Positions 46,396 to 56,463 of a stretch of DNA of 64,000 bases are shown here, piece by piece (the first letter of the stretch is position 1; each line of letters begins with the position of its first letter). The position numbers were made by a program, and so were the translations under genes. A model generated the notes under the pieces. It was not told the DNA's origin. It saw nothing but the letters and a program-made list of their open reading frames with translations, and ran no database searches. The DNA comes from Tangfeifania diversioriginum. GTDB lineage: Bacteria; Bacteroidota; Bacteroidia; Bacteroidales; Prolixibacteraceae. Location: NCBI GenBank assembly GCA_945873105.1, contig CAMCBW010000010.1, positions 62,001-126,000 of the forward strand, in the 5' to 3' direction.

Positions 46396-48099
46396 ATGCA
46401 ATTCAATGAAATGGGGCTCGACCCCAGAATCTTAAAAGGGATTGAGGCAATGGGCTTCGAAACACCTTCCCCGATTCAGGAACAATTTATTCCAACTTTT
46501 TTAAAGCAACCACAGGACATCGTCGGACTGGCACAAACAGGTACCGGCAAAACCGCTGCCTTTGGCTTGCCAATTCTGCAAAACATCAACCCTGCCAACA
46601 GGGTTCCACAGGCACTGATCCTGAGTCCTACGCGTGAACTTTGCGTTCAGATCGCGCGGGAGATCAAGGAGTATTCCCAATTTTTACCCGAAATCGTCAT
46701 TACACCGGTCTACGGTGGAGCCGATATGGGTGCACAGGTGAAGGCGCTTCGCGCCGGAACCCACATCATCACTGCCACACCGGGCAGGATGCACGACATG
46801 ATCCGCAAAAACAAGGTGGATCTTTCCCAGATTTCCATCCTCGTTTTAGACGAGGCGGACGAGATGCTGAACATGGGTTTCCAGGAGGATGTAGATGCCA
46901 TTCTGGCCATGACACCCAAGGAGAAAAATACCCTCCTCTTTTCCGCAACCATGCCCAAGGAGGTGGCTGCCATTGCGAAGAACTACATGACCAATCCCCT
47001 GGAGATTGCGGTTGGCAAGAAGAACAGCGGCGCCGACAATGTGGAACACATCTACCACATGGTGCATGCCAAGGACCGTTACCTGGCACTGAAGCGGGTG
47101 CTGGACTTTGTTCCGGAGGTTTATGGGATTGTCTTTTGCCGTACTCGTCAGGAGACCGGCGAGGTGGCTGCCCAGCTGATTACGGACAATTACAGTGCCG
47201 AGGCGCTGCACGGAGACCTAAGCCAGCAGCAGCGTGACTTCGTGATGGACAAATTCCGCAACAGGGGCGTGCAGATCCTGGTGGCAACCGATGTGGCTGC
47301 CCGCGGACTGGATGTCAACGACCTGACCCACGTGGTCAACTACAATCTTCCCGATGACTCGGAAAACTATACGCACCGTAGCGGACGTACCGGCAGGGCC
47401 GGAAAGTCAGGGTTGTCGATTTCGATCATTCACTTGAAAGAGCACGGCCGTATCCGGATGATTGAAAAGAGCCTGGGCAAGAAATTTATCCGCAAGCCGG
47501 TTCCATCCGGTAAGGAGATCTGCGAAAAACAACTCTTCTACCTCACCGACAAGTTGCAGGAGGTAACCGTCAACGAGGAGGAGATTGCACCCTACCTACC
47601 TTCCGTTTACGAGAAATTCTCGAATCTGTCGAAGGAGGAGTTAATCAAACATATTGTATCCCTCGAGTTTAACCGCTTCCTGGATTATTATGGCAATACG
47701 CCCGATCTGAACATTCCGGATGGTCACGAAGAGCGGAGAAGTCCGCGCGTGGTGGTGACCGAAGGTCTGACAAAATTCAGGCTGAATGTTGGTCTGGCCA
47801 AGGGAATTTCGCCCAAGGAGGTGATCAATTTCGTGGTTGAGGCGACCGGTAGAAGAAATGTGGAGATCGGCAGGATCGACCTCTTTGGCAGTTATTCGGT
47901 GGTGGAGATCGAGGATGCAGCCGGTAAGGCTTTGCTCCGCAATTCACGCGGAATGTCCTTCCGGGGCACCTTCTTCGATGTGGAAGTATTCGAAGAGAGC
48001 CGGGATGACCGTTCGTTCCGCGGCCGCAGAAGCGGTGGTTTCCCCAGGACGGAAGGAAGAACCGATTTCAAACGCATTGAGCGGAAGAGGCGCTACTAG
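46396..48099 (+). CDS. DEAD-box RNA helicase with C-terminal DbpA-type RNA-binding domain
   Basis: AQTGTGKTAAFGLPIL, VLDEADEML, SATMP, HRSGRTGRAGKSG; C-term FVVEATGRRNVEIGRIDLFGSYSVVEI. Confidence 0.94.
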   Translation: MQFNEMGLDPRILKGIEAMGFETPSPIQEQFIPTFLKQPQDIVGLAQTGTGKTAAFGLPILQNINPANRVPQALILSPTRELCVQIAREIKEYSQFLPEIVITPVYGGADMGAQVKALRAGTHIITATPGRMHDMIRKNKVDLSQISILVLDEADEMLNMGFQEDVDAILAMTPKEKNTLLFSATMPKEVAAIAKNYMTNPLEIAVGKKNSGADNVEHIYHMVHAKDRYLALKRVLDFVPEVYGIVFCRTRQETGEVAAQLITDNYSAEALHGDLSQQQRDFVMDKFRNRGVQILVATDVAARGLDVNDLTHVVNYNLPDDSENYTHRSGRTGRAGKSGLSISIIHLKEHGRIRMIEKSLGKKFIRKPVPSGKEICEKQLFYLTDKLQEVTVNEEEIAPYLPSVYEKFSNLSKEELIKHIVSLEFNRFLDYYGNTPDLNIPDGHEERRSPRVVVTEGLTKFRLNVGLAKGISPKEVINFVVEATGRRNVEIGRIDLFGSYSVVEIEDAAGKALLRNSRGMSFRGTFFDVEVFEESRDDRSFRGRRSGGFPRTEGRTDFKRIERKRRY

Positions 48100-48104
48100 A
48101 TACA

Positions 48105-48165
48105 AAGTTTCCAAAGTTGATACTTAAGTTCAATTATTAAACTTAAGTATCAACTTTGGAAACTT
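48105..48165. terminator. Perfect 26-bp hairpin at helicase/nitroreductase convergent junction
   Basis: aagtttccaaagttgatacttaagtt (48105-48130) / aacttaagtatcaactttggaaactt (48140-48165), 9-nt loop. Confidence 0.88.
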
Positions 48166-48174
48166 CTGTAACTA

Positions 48175-49092
48175 TTATATATAATCAACATTCGCAAAAC
48201 TCCTGCGAATCCCCTTGTGGTATTTCACACCAGGGTAACCGAAGATCAAGACGAGCCCCTCCCGGCTTTTGTAGCGGATGTTGTATTTTTTTCTGAACGA
48301 ACTGACCCCAAATCCGGATTGCAGGAATGGGTGGATGGCCCCCAGCATGCAGCTGCCCAGTCCGAGCGACTCTGCGGCTACCATGGCGTAGGTTGCTGCT
48401 ATCAGCGGGTCTGCAGGATCGCAGAAGGGTGAGCCGTAAAAATAGATGGCCACGGGTGCATCGTAGGTTACCAGATTTTCCCCCTTTTTCATGGAACCGA
48501 TGTAGGTATCGAAAAGCGGGCGCATGAATTTTTTGAAGAGGTCCATCGTTTTTTTGTCATAGAACGGTTTCATCAGTGCCAAAAACCAACCCGAGACCAA
48601 CCACCTGTTTTTGTACAGCAACCGGCAGAAATCTTCCGAAAACCCCCTCACTTTCTCTTTCCCATGCAGTACCAGCAAATTTACATCGGTGGGTGGAATG
48701 CCCATGGGGGCTGTCTGTGCCGCTGAGATGATCTTGTCAATCAACTCCCTGGAAACAGGTTTCTCCTTGAATTCACGGATGCTCCGGCGCGACTGGAGCA
48801 GCTGCATCAATGCATCATAGTCTGTCTTTTGGGAGGTGTCGGACAATTGAAACAGATCCTCCGGAGTGAGGCAGCGACCGGTAACAGTGATGGCTCCCTC
48901 GGGACAGATGGCCATGCAATGGCCGCAGGCGATGCAGCCAAATAGCGGTTGATCCACCAGGGTGGCTTTCCCGTTGACGATCTTGAACTCAAAATCCTTG
49001 CAAACAGCGACACATTTGCCGCAGCCATTGCATTTCTCCGGATCGATGGTTACCATGGCTGCCGTTTCGGTACGGGTAGTTGGAATAGACAT
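48175..49092 (-). CDS. Ferredoxin (2x4Fe-4S)-nitroreductase fusion
   Basis: CNGCGKCVAVCK, CIACGHCMAICPEG; SRRSIREFKEKPVSRELIDKIISAAQTAPMG. Confidence 0.9.
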   Translation of the reverse strand: MSIPTTRTETAAMVTIDPEKCNGCGKCVAVCKDFEFKIVNGKATLVDQPLFGCIACGHCMAICPEGAITVTGRCLTPEDLFQLSDTSQKTDYDALMQLLQSRRSIREFKEKPVSRELIDKIISAAQTAPMGIPPTDVNLLVLHGKEKVRGFSEDFCRLLYKNRWLVSGWFLALMKPFYDKKTMDLFKKFMRPLFDTYIGSMKKGENLVTYDAPVAIYFYGSPFCDPADPLIAATYAMVAAESLGLGSCMLGAIHPFLQSGFGVSSFRKKYNIRYKSREGLVLIFGYPGVKYHKGIRRSFANVDYI

Positions 49093-49131
49093 GGGTTTGA
49101 GGGTTAAATGGTTACTGCTAAAGTAGTAAAA

Positions 49132-49186
49132 AAGTGCCTAAAGTGCGCTAGAGTGAACTAAAGTGCCTAGAGTACTTCGCTGCGGG
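49132..49186 (+). repeat. Left arm of 55-bp inverted repeat flanking the endonuclease-like insert
   Basis: aagtgcctaaagtgcgctagagtgaactaaagtgcctagagtacttcgctgcggg. Confidence 0.92.
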
Positions 49187-49324
49187 TGAGATTTGTTTGG
49201 AATAGCCAAATCCAGAATTGGTGGATTGCCTTGTATTTTGTTCCTTCACAATGAATCGTTAACCTACTTATTTTACTAGTTTTACTGATAGGTCATTTTA
49301 TTGACTACCATCACATAGAAAGCA

Positions 49325-50034
49325 ATGAAAATAATAACCTGAATTGTAATGGAGCATTCAGAAGGAAGTTTGAAAGTCTTTTAGACTTCAAAGCAGATAT
49401 TTACGTTATCCAAGAATGCGAAAACCCAATTGAGTCAAAAGATAAAAACTATAAATCCTGGGCAAAGAATTATTTATGGACGGGTGATTCCAAGAACAAA
49501 GGACTTGGTGTTTTTGCAAATCAATCTATTGTAATCAAGCAACTTGAATGGTCTGATGAATACAATGGACACAGAGTGAAGCACTTTTTGCCTTGCTTGG
49601 TAAATGGGTCTATTCAGTTAGTAGCAGTTTGGACACATAAAAATAACTCACCTAATTTTGGATATATAGGACAATTTTGGAAGTATATTCAGGTTAACAA
49701 GAGCGAGTTTGCAAATGCTATCATTGCAGGGGATTTTAATAGTAATATAATTTGGGATGAATGGGATAGGTGGTGGAATCATTCAGATGTGGTGAATGAG
49801 CTTAGGGAGAAGGGAATAGAGAGTCTTTATCATTGGTTTTCAAAAGAAGCCCAAGGTAAAGAAACGCAACCTACCTTTTATTTACACCGAAATAGCAAGA
49901 AACCGTATCATATCGATTATTGTTTCGCATCAACCGGATTAATCGACAAAGTTAAAGCTGTTGAAATTGGTGCTTTTGAGCACTGGAAGGCATTTAGTGA
50001 CCATTCACCACTGAGTATAGAATTTGACCTTTGA
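49325..50034 (+). pseudogene. Endonuclease/exonuclease/phosphatase (EEP) family-like gene with 1-nt frameshift near the 5' end
   Basis: atgaaaataataacctg[-]aattgtaatgga: restoring one G gives [35 protein letters not shown]...; remainder open to FDL* including AGDFNSN and ends SDHSPLSIEFDL. Confidence 0.82.
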
Positions 50035-50230
50035 GAGGAAGAGCTTGCCTTGAGATGTGGAATTCCCGGGAATGTGATCTTGCAGATTGAAAACAATACC
50101 GGTGGTATCCGGCTGTCAAAATTAATGAGAATTATATGGGATGGCCTTAGAGGTCAACTTTAATTGAGTCTTGAAATATAAGAATAGATACCCCGTCTAA
50201 ATCACAATCAACCAACCTGCTGCAATCACC

Positions 50231-50285
50231 CCCGTAGCGAAGTACTTTAGGCACTTTAGTTCACTTTAGCGCACTTTAGGCACTT
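50231..50285 (-). repeat. Right arm of 55-bp inverted repeat
   Basis: Reverse complement aagtgcctaaagtgcgctaaagtgaactaaagtgcctaaagtacttcgctacggg, 3 mismatches to left arm. Confidence 0.92.
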
Positions 50286-50287
50286 CT

Positions 50288-51187
50288 CTATTGAAACAAA
50301 GTCAAAAACCTGTGCGGTGCGGGTGTTTCAAAGGAGAGCAGCTCCCCGGTGATCGGGTGGTTGAAACCCAGGATGTTGGCATGGAGGCAGGTGCGGCGCA
50401 GCGGATTGAGTTTTGATCCATATTTCTTGTCTCCGGCAACGGGATGTCCAAGGTCTTTCATGTGTACCCGGATCTGGTTTTTTCTGCCGGTCTCCAGTTC
50501 AACTTCCAGCAACGAAAACTCCTCGTTGCGCTTCAGTACCTTGTAATGGGTGATGGCTTCGTCTCCTTCTCCCGGAACTTTGGTCGAATACATGATCAGC
50601 ATCTTGTTCTCCTTCAGGAAGGAGCGGATGGTTCCCTCCTCCTTTTCGACCACTCCTTCCACGACGGCAATGTAGGTGCGTCTTACCACGGCCTCCTGCC
50701 AATCTTTTTGCAGAATTTCCTGCACCTTCTCACTCTTGGCAAACATCATTACCCCGGAGGTATCCCGGTCGAGGCGGTGAAGTACAAAAATCCGGTTGGT
50801 CGGATCTTCTTTCTTGACATGGGCACTCAGGATGGAGTAGGTCGTCAGCAATTTTTCCTTGGCAGTGGCTATGGAGAGCATTCCTGCATCTTTTTCAATC
50901 ACAATGACATATGGATCTTCAAAAAGTATGCGTACCCCCCTGAGTCGGGTCTGTGTCGGCACCACACCCCAGTTGATGGTCACCATGGTACCGGCTTCCA
51001 GCGGATAGTCGAATTGAGTGATGGTATGGGTTCCAACGGTAACCTGCCGGTGTGCCAGCAAGGACTTGACGGTCGTCCTGCTTTTCCCTTTCAGTTGCTC
51101 GAGCAGGAATTCCATCAATCGCGCAGGTTTCGGAACCGTCAGCTGCGTAACCTTGGCGGTCTGTTTGGGGGCGGGTTTTGTATTCAT
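50288..51187 (-). CDS. RluA family pseudouridine synthase
   Basis: S4 domain; FVLHRLDRDTSGVMMFAKS; ETGRKNQIRVHMKDLGHPVAGDKKYG. Confidence 0.94.
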   Translation of the reverse strand: MNTKPAPKQTAKVTQLTVPKPARLMEFLLEQLKGKSRTTVKSLLAHRQVTVGTHTITQFDYPLEAGTMVTINWGVVPTQTRLRGVRILFEDPYVIVIEKDAGMLSIATAKEKLLTTYSILSAHVKKEDPTNRIFVLHRLDRDTSGVMMFAKSEKVQEILQKDWQEAVVRRTYIAVVEGVVEKEEGTIRSFLKENKMLIMYSTKVPGEGDEAITHYKVLKRNEEFSLLEVELETGRKNQIRVHMKDLGHPVAGDKKYGSKLNPLRRTCLHANILGFNHPITGELLSFETPAPHRFLTLFQ

Positions 51188-52149
51188 TGCGGGTTTGGCA
51201 TTGGGATAAAGTTGACTTCAGTCAGGAACAAATCCAATGATTCATCGTATTTGAATCCTTTGGAGGAGAGCAGGTCGTAGAATTTTTTGACCGTTTTTGA
51301 ACTCTCCCTATCGGGATATTTTTCGAGGTACCTTTGGTAGGAAGCTTTGAATTCGGGGTCAATCACTTTGGATACGGGATCGAAAAGTGGCTGATCTTCC
51401 GTTCCGGTAAGATAGAGCGTCATGGCATCGATGTAGGAGGCGAGGATTTCATCCTTCAAAACGTATGCCGGATGATTGATCAGAAACTTCTCCCAGGCAA
51501 TCATTTGCAGGGAGAGGGAGTCCGGTGCCGTGACCGGCTGATTCTTCCCATCCATGGTGCTGCCTGCCAGCTGGATTTTGGTCTGCAGGTAGTTGCGGCT
51601 GCTGGCCGACAACGCTTTCTCCAGACGGTTGTACAGGAAGGAAGGATCAGGTTCCAGGTAGAACTCGCCCTCCCTGAGGGTAAGCAGGATACCATGTTTC
51701 TCCAGCAGGGCACTAAGTTTCATCGCCTCCGACATGGCCTCCTTGGTTGTGAATTGCTCCATTAGTTTTTGGTTCCCCGAAAGTTTGTTTTCATAATACT
51801 CCAGCATGACTGAAGTAATGAACTCATTGACGGAGAGAAGCATGGAGTCGCGGCTAAGCGAATCGGCACTGCTGCCGGCAAAGATTGCAAGCGAACGGTC
51901 GATGTTGCGGAGGTCAGCTCTTCCCAGATTCTCCAATACTGAAGCATAGGCAGCATCGTGCGGTACAACCAGCATCGAGAGTCTGACGGTATCCTCACTC
52001 CAGCTGTTGTCCTGCGGCTTTCCAGGGGTGGCACCATTCTGTTGTTGCCCGGTAAAGCAGGAGACCCATAGAAAGGGCAACAGCAAAAGGGCAAGGAAAA
52101 CTCCATACCCGGAAGGCGAAGGGCGAAGCCGGAGGCTTTGTTCCATCAT
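51184..52149 (-). CDS. Hypothetical lipoprotein-like secreted protein
   Basis: N-terminal hydrophobic stretch with LLPFLWVSCFTG; 4-bp overlap with rluA-type gene. Confidence 0.75.
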   Translation of the reverse strand: MMEQSLRLRPSPSGYGVFLALLLLPFLWVSCFTGQQQNGATPGKPQDNSWSEDTVRLSMLVVPHDAAYASVLENLGRADLRNIDRSLAIFAGSSADSLSRDSMLLSVNEFITSVMLEYYENKLSGNQKLMEQFTTKEAMSEAMKLSALLEKHGILLTLREGEFYLEPDPSFLYNRLEKALSASSRNYLQTKIQLAGSTMDGKNQPVTAPDSLSLQMIAWEKFLINHPAYVLKDEILASYIDAMTLYLTGTEDQPLFDPVSKVIDPEFKASYQRYLEKYPDRESSKTVKKFYDLLSSKGFKYDESLDLFLTEVNFIPMPNPQ

Positions 52150-52152
52150 GGG

Positions 52153-53502
52153 TTACTTCAATCTTTCCTGAATGGCCTTGCTCTCTTTTTCAAAACCGGG
52201 CTTGTTCAGCAATGCGAACATGTTCTTCTTGTAGCTCTCAACGCCTGGCTGGTCAAACGGATTGACATCCAGGATGTAGCCACTGATTCCACAGGCAATC
52301 TCGAAGAAGTAGATCAATTGTCCGAGGTAATATTCATTCAGTTTAGGTACAGTCACCTGGATATTGGGTACTCCACCATCTACATGGGCAATGGAAGTGC
52401 CAAGTTCAGCCATTTTGTTGACCTCATCCACCCGTTTCCCGGCGAGGAAATTGAGTCCGTCGAGGTCAGCTTCATCCTCGGGAACATATACTTCATTGTC
52501 AACTTCCCCGATAGAGAGTACAGTTTCGAAAAGTGTCCTTTCCCCCTCCTGAATGTATTGTCCCATGGAGTGTAAATCGCTGGAGAAGTCAACGCTGCTT
52601 GGGTAGATACCTTTGCCATCCTTGCCTTCACTTTCCCCATAAAGCTGTTTCCACCATTCGGCAAAAAAATGGAGCTTTGGATTGTAATTGACCAGGATTT
52701 CGATCTTCTTACCCGATTGGTAGAGCGCATTCCTGGCTGCAGCATACTGGCAGGCAAGATTCTCCTCGTAAGGAACGGTTGAATCGCATGCTTTTTCCAT
52801 GTCGATGGCACCTTTGACCAGTTCACGGATGTTGAAGCCTGCCATTCCGATGGCCAGGAGTCCGACAGGGGTCAAAACGGAGTAACGACCGCCAACATCG
52901 TCCGGGATTACAAAAGTCTTGTAACCCTCTTCCTTGGCCAGCTTCTTCAATGCACCCCGCGATTCATCCGTTACCGCGATGATTCTTTTGCGTGCCTCCT
53001 CCACGCCATATTTCTCTTCCAGATCCTGTTTCAGTAGCCTGAAAGCCAGAGCCGGTTCAGTGGTGGTGCCTGACTTGGAGATCACGGTACAGGCCCACTC
53101 CTTGGTGTCGAGCAGATCGCGCAGTTCGAAGAGGTAATCCTCACTGATGTTTTGCCCTGCAAATAGGACCAAAGGTGCTTCAAAAGAGCCTTTGATGGCA
53201 GCGAAGGAGTCTGATAACGCATCGATGACCGCTTTGGAGCCAAGATAGGATCCGCCGATCCCGATTACCACAAATATTTCGAGGTGTTTGACCTGCAGTT
53301 TTTGAACTGTCTTTTCGATATCGGCAAGTTCCATTTCAGAGATAGATCCCGGTAGGTCGACCCATCCAAGGTAATCATTTCCCTTGCCTGTTTTCTGGTG
53401 GAGGGCAAGATTGGCTGCTTCAGCCTGTGATTTGAGGCCGTCAATTTTGGCCTTCGGCACAAAGCCGTATACGTTTTGGAGGTTTAATGCGATGTTTTTC
53501 AT
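52153..53502 (-). CDS. pgi: Glucose-6-phosphate isomerase
   Basis: [49 protein letters not shown]. Confidence 0.95.
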   Translation of the reverse strand: MKNIALNLQNVYGFVPKAKIDGLKSQAEAANLALHQKTGKGNDYLGWVDLPGSISEMELADIEKTVQKLQVKHLEIFVVIGIGGSYLGSKAVIDALSDSFAAIKGSFEAPLVLFAGQNISEDYLFELRDLLDTKEWACTVISKSGTTTEPALAFRLLKQDLEEKYGVEEARKRIIAVTDESRGALKKLAKEEGYKTFVIPDDVGGRYSVLTPVGLLAIGMAGFNIRELVKGAIDMEKACDSTVPYEENLACQYAAARNALYQSGKKIEILVNYNPKLHFFAEWWKQLYGESEGKDGKGIYPSSVDFSSDLHSMGQYIQEGERTLFETVLSIGEVDNEVYVPEDEADLDGLNFLAGKRVDEVNKMAELGTSIAHVDGGVPNIQVTVPKLNEYYLGQLIYFFEIACGISGYILDVNPFDQPGVESYKKNMFALLNKPGFEKESKAIQERLK

Positions 53503-53611
53503 TTTATGTGAATTTGTTTTTTAAGCCTTAAGCTATTAGTATTTAGCTACGCTACTTTTCTTATTTTCTCATTTTCTAAACTTCCCAGTCGTCCCGATCT
53601 TCTTTTCCCTA

Positions 53612-53721
53612 CGTCCCTTAGTCCCTTAGTCCCTCAGTCTCTCAGTCCCTCAGTCTCTCAGTCCCTCAGTCTCTCAGTCCCTCCGTCTCTTAGTCCCTCC
53701 GTCTCTCCGTCCCTCCGTCTT
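53612..53721. repeat. GTCYCTYMA word-repeat array at the 3' end of gpsA
   Basis: gtcccttagtcccttagtccctcagtctctcagtccctcagtctctcagtccctcagtctctcagtccctccgtctctt... Confidence 0.93.
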
Positions 53722-53723
53722 TC

Positions 53724-54728
53724 TCACCGCAGATACTCCGTCAGCAGTCTCATCTCAATGGCTGGGGAGATATTCTCGTAGATGATGTTGTAGACGGTAT
53801 CGGTGATTGGCATGTTGATCCGGTACTGTTCGTTGAGCTCCTTGATGCTCTTGGTAGCATAGTATCCTTCAGCGATCATGTCCATTTCGAGCATGGCAGA
53901 CCGGACGGTGTATCCTTTCCCAATCATACTGCCAAAGGTGCGGTTTCTTGAAAAATGGGAATAGCCTGTAACCAGGAGGTCCCCCAGGTAGGCAGATGAT
54001 TTGATGTCGCGGGTAATTGGATGGACGGTATCCACAAAACGTTTGATCTCTTGGATGGCATTGGACATGAGAACCGCCTGGAAATTATCACCATAGCGCA
54101 GGCTGTGTGAGATGCCGGCGGCAATGGCCATGATGTTTTTAAGAACAGCTGAGTATTCGGTACCCCAAATGTCGTCCGAAATATGGGTCCGCAGGGAGTT
54201 ACTCTCCAGCAAAAGTGCAAACTGGCGGGCACGCTTGACATCCGGGCTGGCGATGGTGAGGTAGGAGAGCAGGTCCCTGGCCACCTCTTCAGCATGGCAA
54301 GGTCCGGCGATGACGCAGAACTGCTCCAGCGGAAGGTCGTAAAATTCATGGAAGAACTCTCCAACGAACAGATTTCCCTCCGGGATGATTCCCTTGATGG
54401 CAGAAACCACAAATTTGTTTCCGATTTCTGCGGTCATGTGCCGCAGGGTATCCTGAAGGAAAGCAGAAGGGGTAACAAAAACAAGTATGTCTGAATCTTC
54501 TACAATGCTGTTGATGTCGTTGTAAAAGTTGATTTTCGAAACGTCAAATTCTACTGATCTCAGGTAATTGGGGTTGTGGCGAAATTTTCTGAAAAGATCA
54601 ATATTCTCCTGGTTGCGCATGTACCAGTTGATCTCCGGTACATTGTACATCAGTAATTTAGCAAGCGCGGTCGCCCAACTTCCACTGCCTATAATGGCAA
54701 CACGGCTCTTTTCACTGATTTCCGTCAT
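53724..54728 (-). CDS. gpsA: Glycerol-3-phosphate dehydrogenase [NAD(P)+]
   Basis: VAIIGSGSWATALAKLL; VSAIKGIIPEG; VIAGPCHAEEVA; LGDLLVTGYSHFSRNRTFG. Confidence 0.93.
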   Translation of the reverse strand: MTEISEKSRVAIIGSGSWATALAKLLMYNVPEINWYMRNQENIDLFRKFRHNPNYLRSVEFDVSKINFYNDINSIVEDSDILVFVTPSAFLQDTLRHMTAEIGNKFVVSAIKGIIPEGNLFVGEFFHEFYDLPLEQFCVIAGPCHAEEVARDLLSYLTIASPDVKRARQFALLLESNSLRTHISDDIWGTEYSAVLKNIMAIAAGISHSLRYGDNFQAVLMSNAIQEIKRFVDTVHPITRDIKSSAYLGDLLVTGYSHFSRNRTFGSMIGKGYTVRSAMLEMDMIAEGYYATKSIKELNEQYRINMPITDTVYNIIYENISPAIEMRLLTEYLR

Positions 54729-54741
54729 TGGGGTGAAATTT

Positions 54742-56463
54742 TTAGTTTAACCACTTCGTCACTTCATCCATTCCCGGGTTGACAAGTCCGAGTTGATTCT
54801 TTTTGTTGTACCCACACAGGTCGTTGAACAACTTGGAAGCCTTTACCTCCTTGAGTTGTGCAACTTTTTTAAAGTTCATTTTTCGCAGGATTTCCACCCA
54901 TTCGGAAGGAATGCCCAACGCTTCAAACATTTCTGTGCTGTCTTCTTCCGCCCGCTTCTCCGGTTTCATCTGCGGAAAGAGCAAAACATCCTGAATCGAT
55001 GCCGAATTGGTCATCAACATGGCCAGCCGGTCGATGCCAATTCCCATCCCTGAGGTCGGCGGCATCCCGTATTCAAGGGAGCGTACAAAATCCAGGTCAA
55101 TAAACATTGCTTCACTGTCCCCTTTTTCAGAGAGGCGCAACTGTTCCTGAAAACGATCCAGCTGGTCAATGGGATCATTCAATTCTGAATAGGCATTGCA
55201 CAGCTCCTTCCCATTGACCATCAGCTCAAAGCGCTCTGTGAGCTCAGGGTTGTTGCGGTGTTTCTTGCACAACGGCGACATCTCAACCGGGTAATCCAAC
55301 ACAAAAGTGGGTTGAATGTAGTGACCTTCACACTTTTCACCAAATATTTCATCGATTATTTTGCCCTTGCCCATGGTTTCATCCACTTCGACCCCAATTT
55401 TCTTGCAGGCATCCCGAAGCTCTGCTTCATCCAGGGTAAGGATGTCAATGCCCGTAAACTCCTTGATGGAGTCGGCCATGGTGATGCGTTTGAAAGGGCG
55501 CTTGAAATCAATGGTCTTCTCTCCAACGGTCACGGCGGTGGTGCCATGAAGTGCCAATGCCACGCGCTCAATCATCTCTTCGGTCATCTCCATCATCCAG
55601 TTGTAGTCCTTGTATGCTACATAAATCTCCATGACGGTAAACTCGGGATTGTGGGTACGGTCCATCCCCTCATTCCTGAAGTCTTTGGCAAATTCGTACA
55701 CCCCTTCAAAACCTCCAACGATAAGGCGTTTCAAATACAATTCGTTGGCAATTCTCAGGTAAAGCGGAATGTTCAGTGCATTGTGGTGCGTGACAAAGGG
55801 CCGGGCTGCGGCTCCGCCGGGTATTGGCTGCAGGATGGGTGTCTCTACTTCCAGGTACCCCTTCTCATTGAAAAACTCCCGCATGTTGTTGATGATGCGG
55901 CTGCGTTTGACAAATACCTCTCTTACCTGCGGATTGACAATCAGGTCGAGGTAACGTTGGCGGTAACGCTGCTCAGGATCTGTAAAGGCATCAAAAATGG
56001 TCCCCTCTTTCTCCTTTACCACCGGAAGTGGCCGGAGTGATTTGCTTAAAAGTGTAAGGGTCTTCACATGGACGGAGGTTTCACCCATCAGGGTGATAAA
56101 GACATAGCCGGTAACACCGATGATGTCGCCAATGTCCATGAGCTTTTTAAATATATCGTTGTATAAGCTTTTGTCTTCACCGGGACATAGCTCATCCCTG
56201 TTGATGTACAGCTGGATTTTCCCGCTTTCATCCTGAAGTTCGGCAAAAGAGGCTTTCCCCATGATTCGCTGGTTCATCAACCTTCCGGCAAGGACGACCT
56301 CCTGAAAATTGTTCTTTTCCGGATCGTATTGCTCTAAAATTTGCCTGGAGGAAGTATTTATCTTGAATTCGTTCGCAGGGTAGGGGTTGATGCCTAAATC
56401 GCGGAGTTTTTGCAGGGAATTGCGCCGGATTATCTCCTGCTCACTTAACTCTAAATTGCTCAT
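54742..56463 (-). CDS. lysS: Lysyl-tRNA synthetase (class II)
   Basis: VLAGRLMNQRIMGKASFAELQDESGKIQLYI; RYLDLIVNPQVREVFVKRSRI; GGAAARPFVTHHNALNIPLYLRIANELYLKRLIVGG; GMGIGIDRLAMLMT. Confidence 0.96.
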   Translation of the reverse strand: MSNLELSEQEIIRRNSLQKLRDLGINPYPANEFKINTSSRQILEQYDPEKNNFQEVVLAGRLMNQRIMGKASFAELQDESGKIQLYINRDELCPGEDKSLYNDIFKKLMDIGDIIGVTGYVFITLMGETSVHVKTLTLLSKSLRPLPVVKEKEGTIFDAFTDPEQRYRQRYLDLIVNPQVREVFVKRSRIINNMREFFNEKGYLEVETPILQPIPGGAAARPFVTHHNALNIPLYLRIANELYLKRLIVGGFEGVYEFAKDFRNEGMDRTHNPEFTVMEIYVAYKDYNWMMEMTEEMIERVALALHGTTAVTVGEKTIDFKRPFKRITMADSIKEFTGIDILTLDEAELRDACKKIGVEVDETMGKGKIIDEIFGEKCEGHYIQPTFVLDYPVEMSPLCKKHRNNPELTERFELMVNGKELCNAYSELNDPIDQLDRFQEQLRLSEKGDSEAMFIDLDFVRSLEYGMPPTSGMGIGIDRLAMLMTNSASIQDVLLFPQMKPEKRAEEDSTEMFEALGIPSEWVEILRKMNFKKVAQLKEVKASKLFNDLCGYNKKNQLGLVNPGMDEVTKWLN

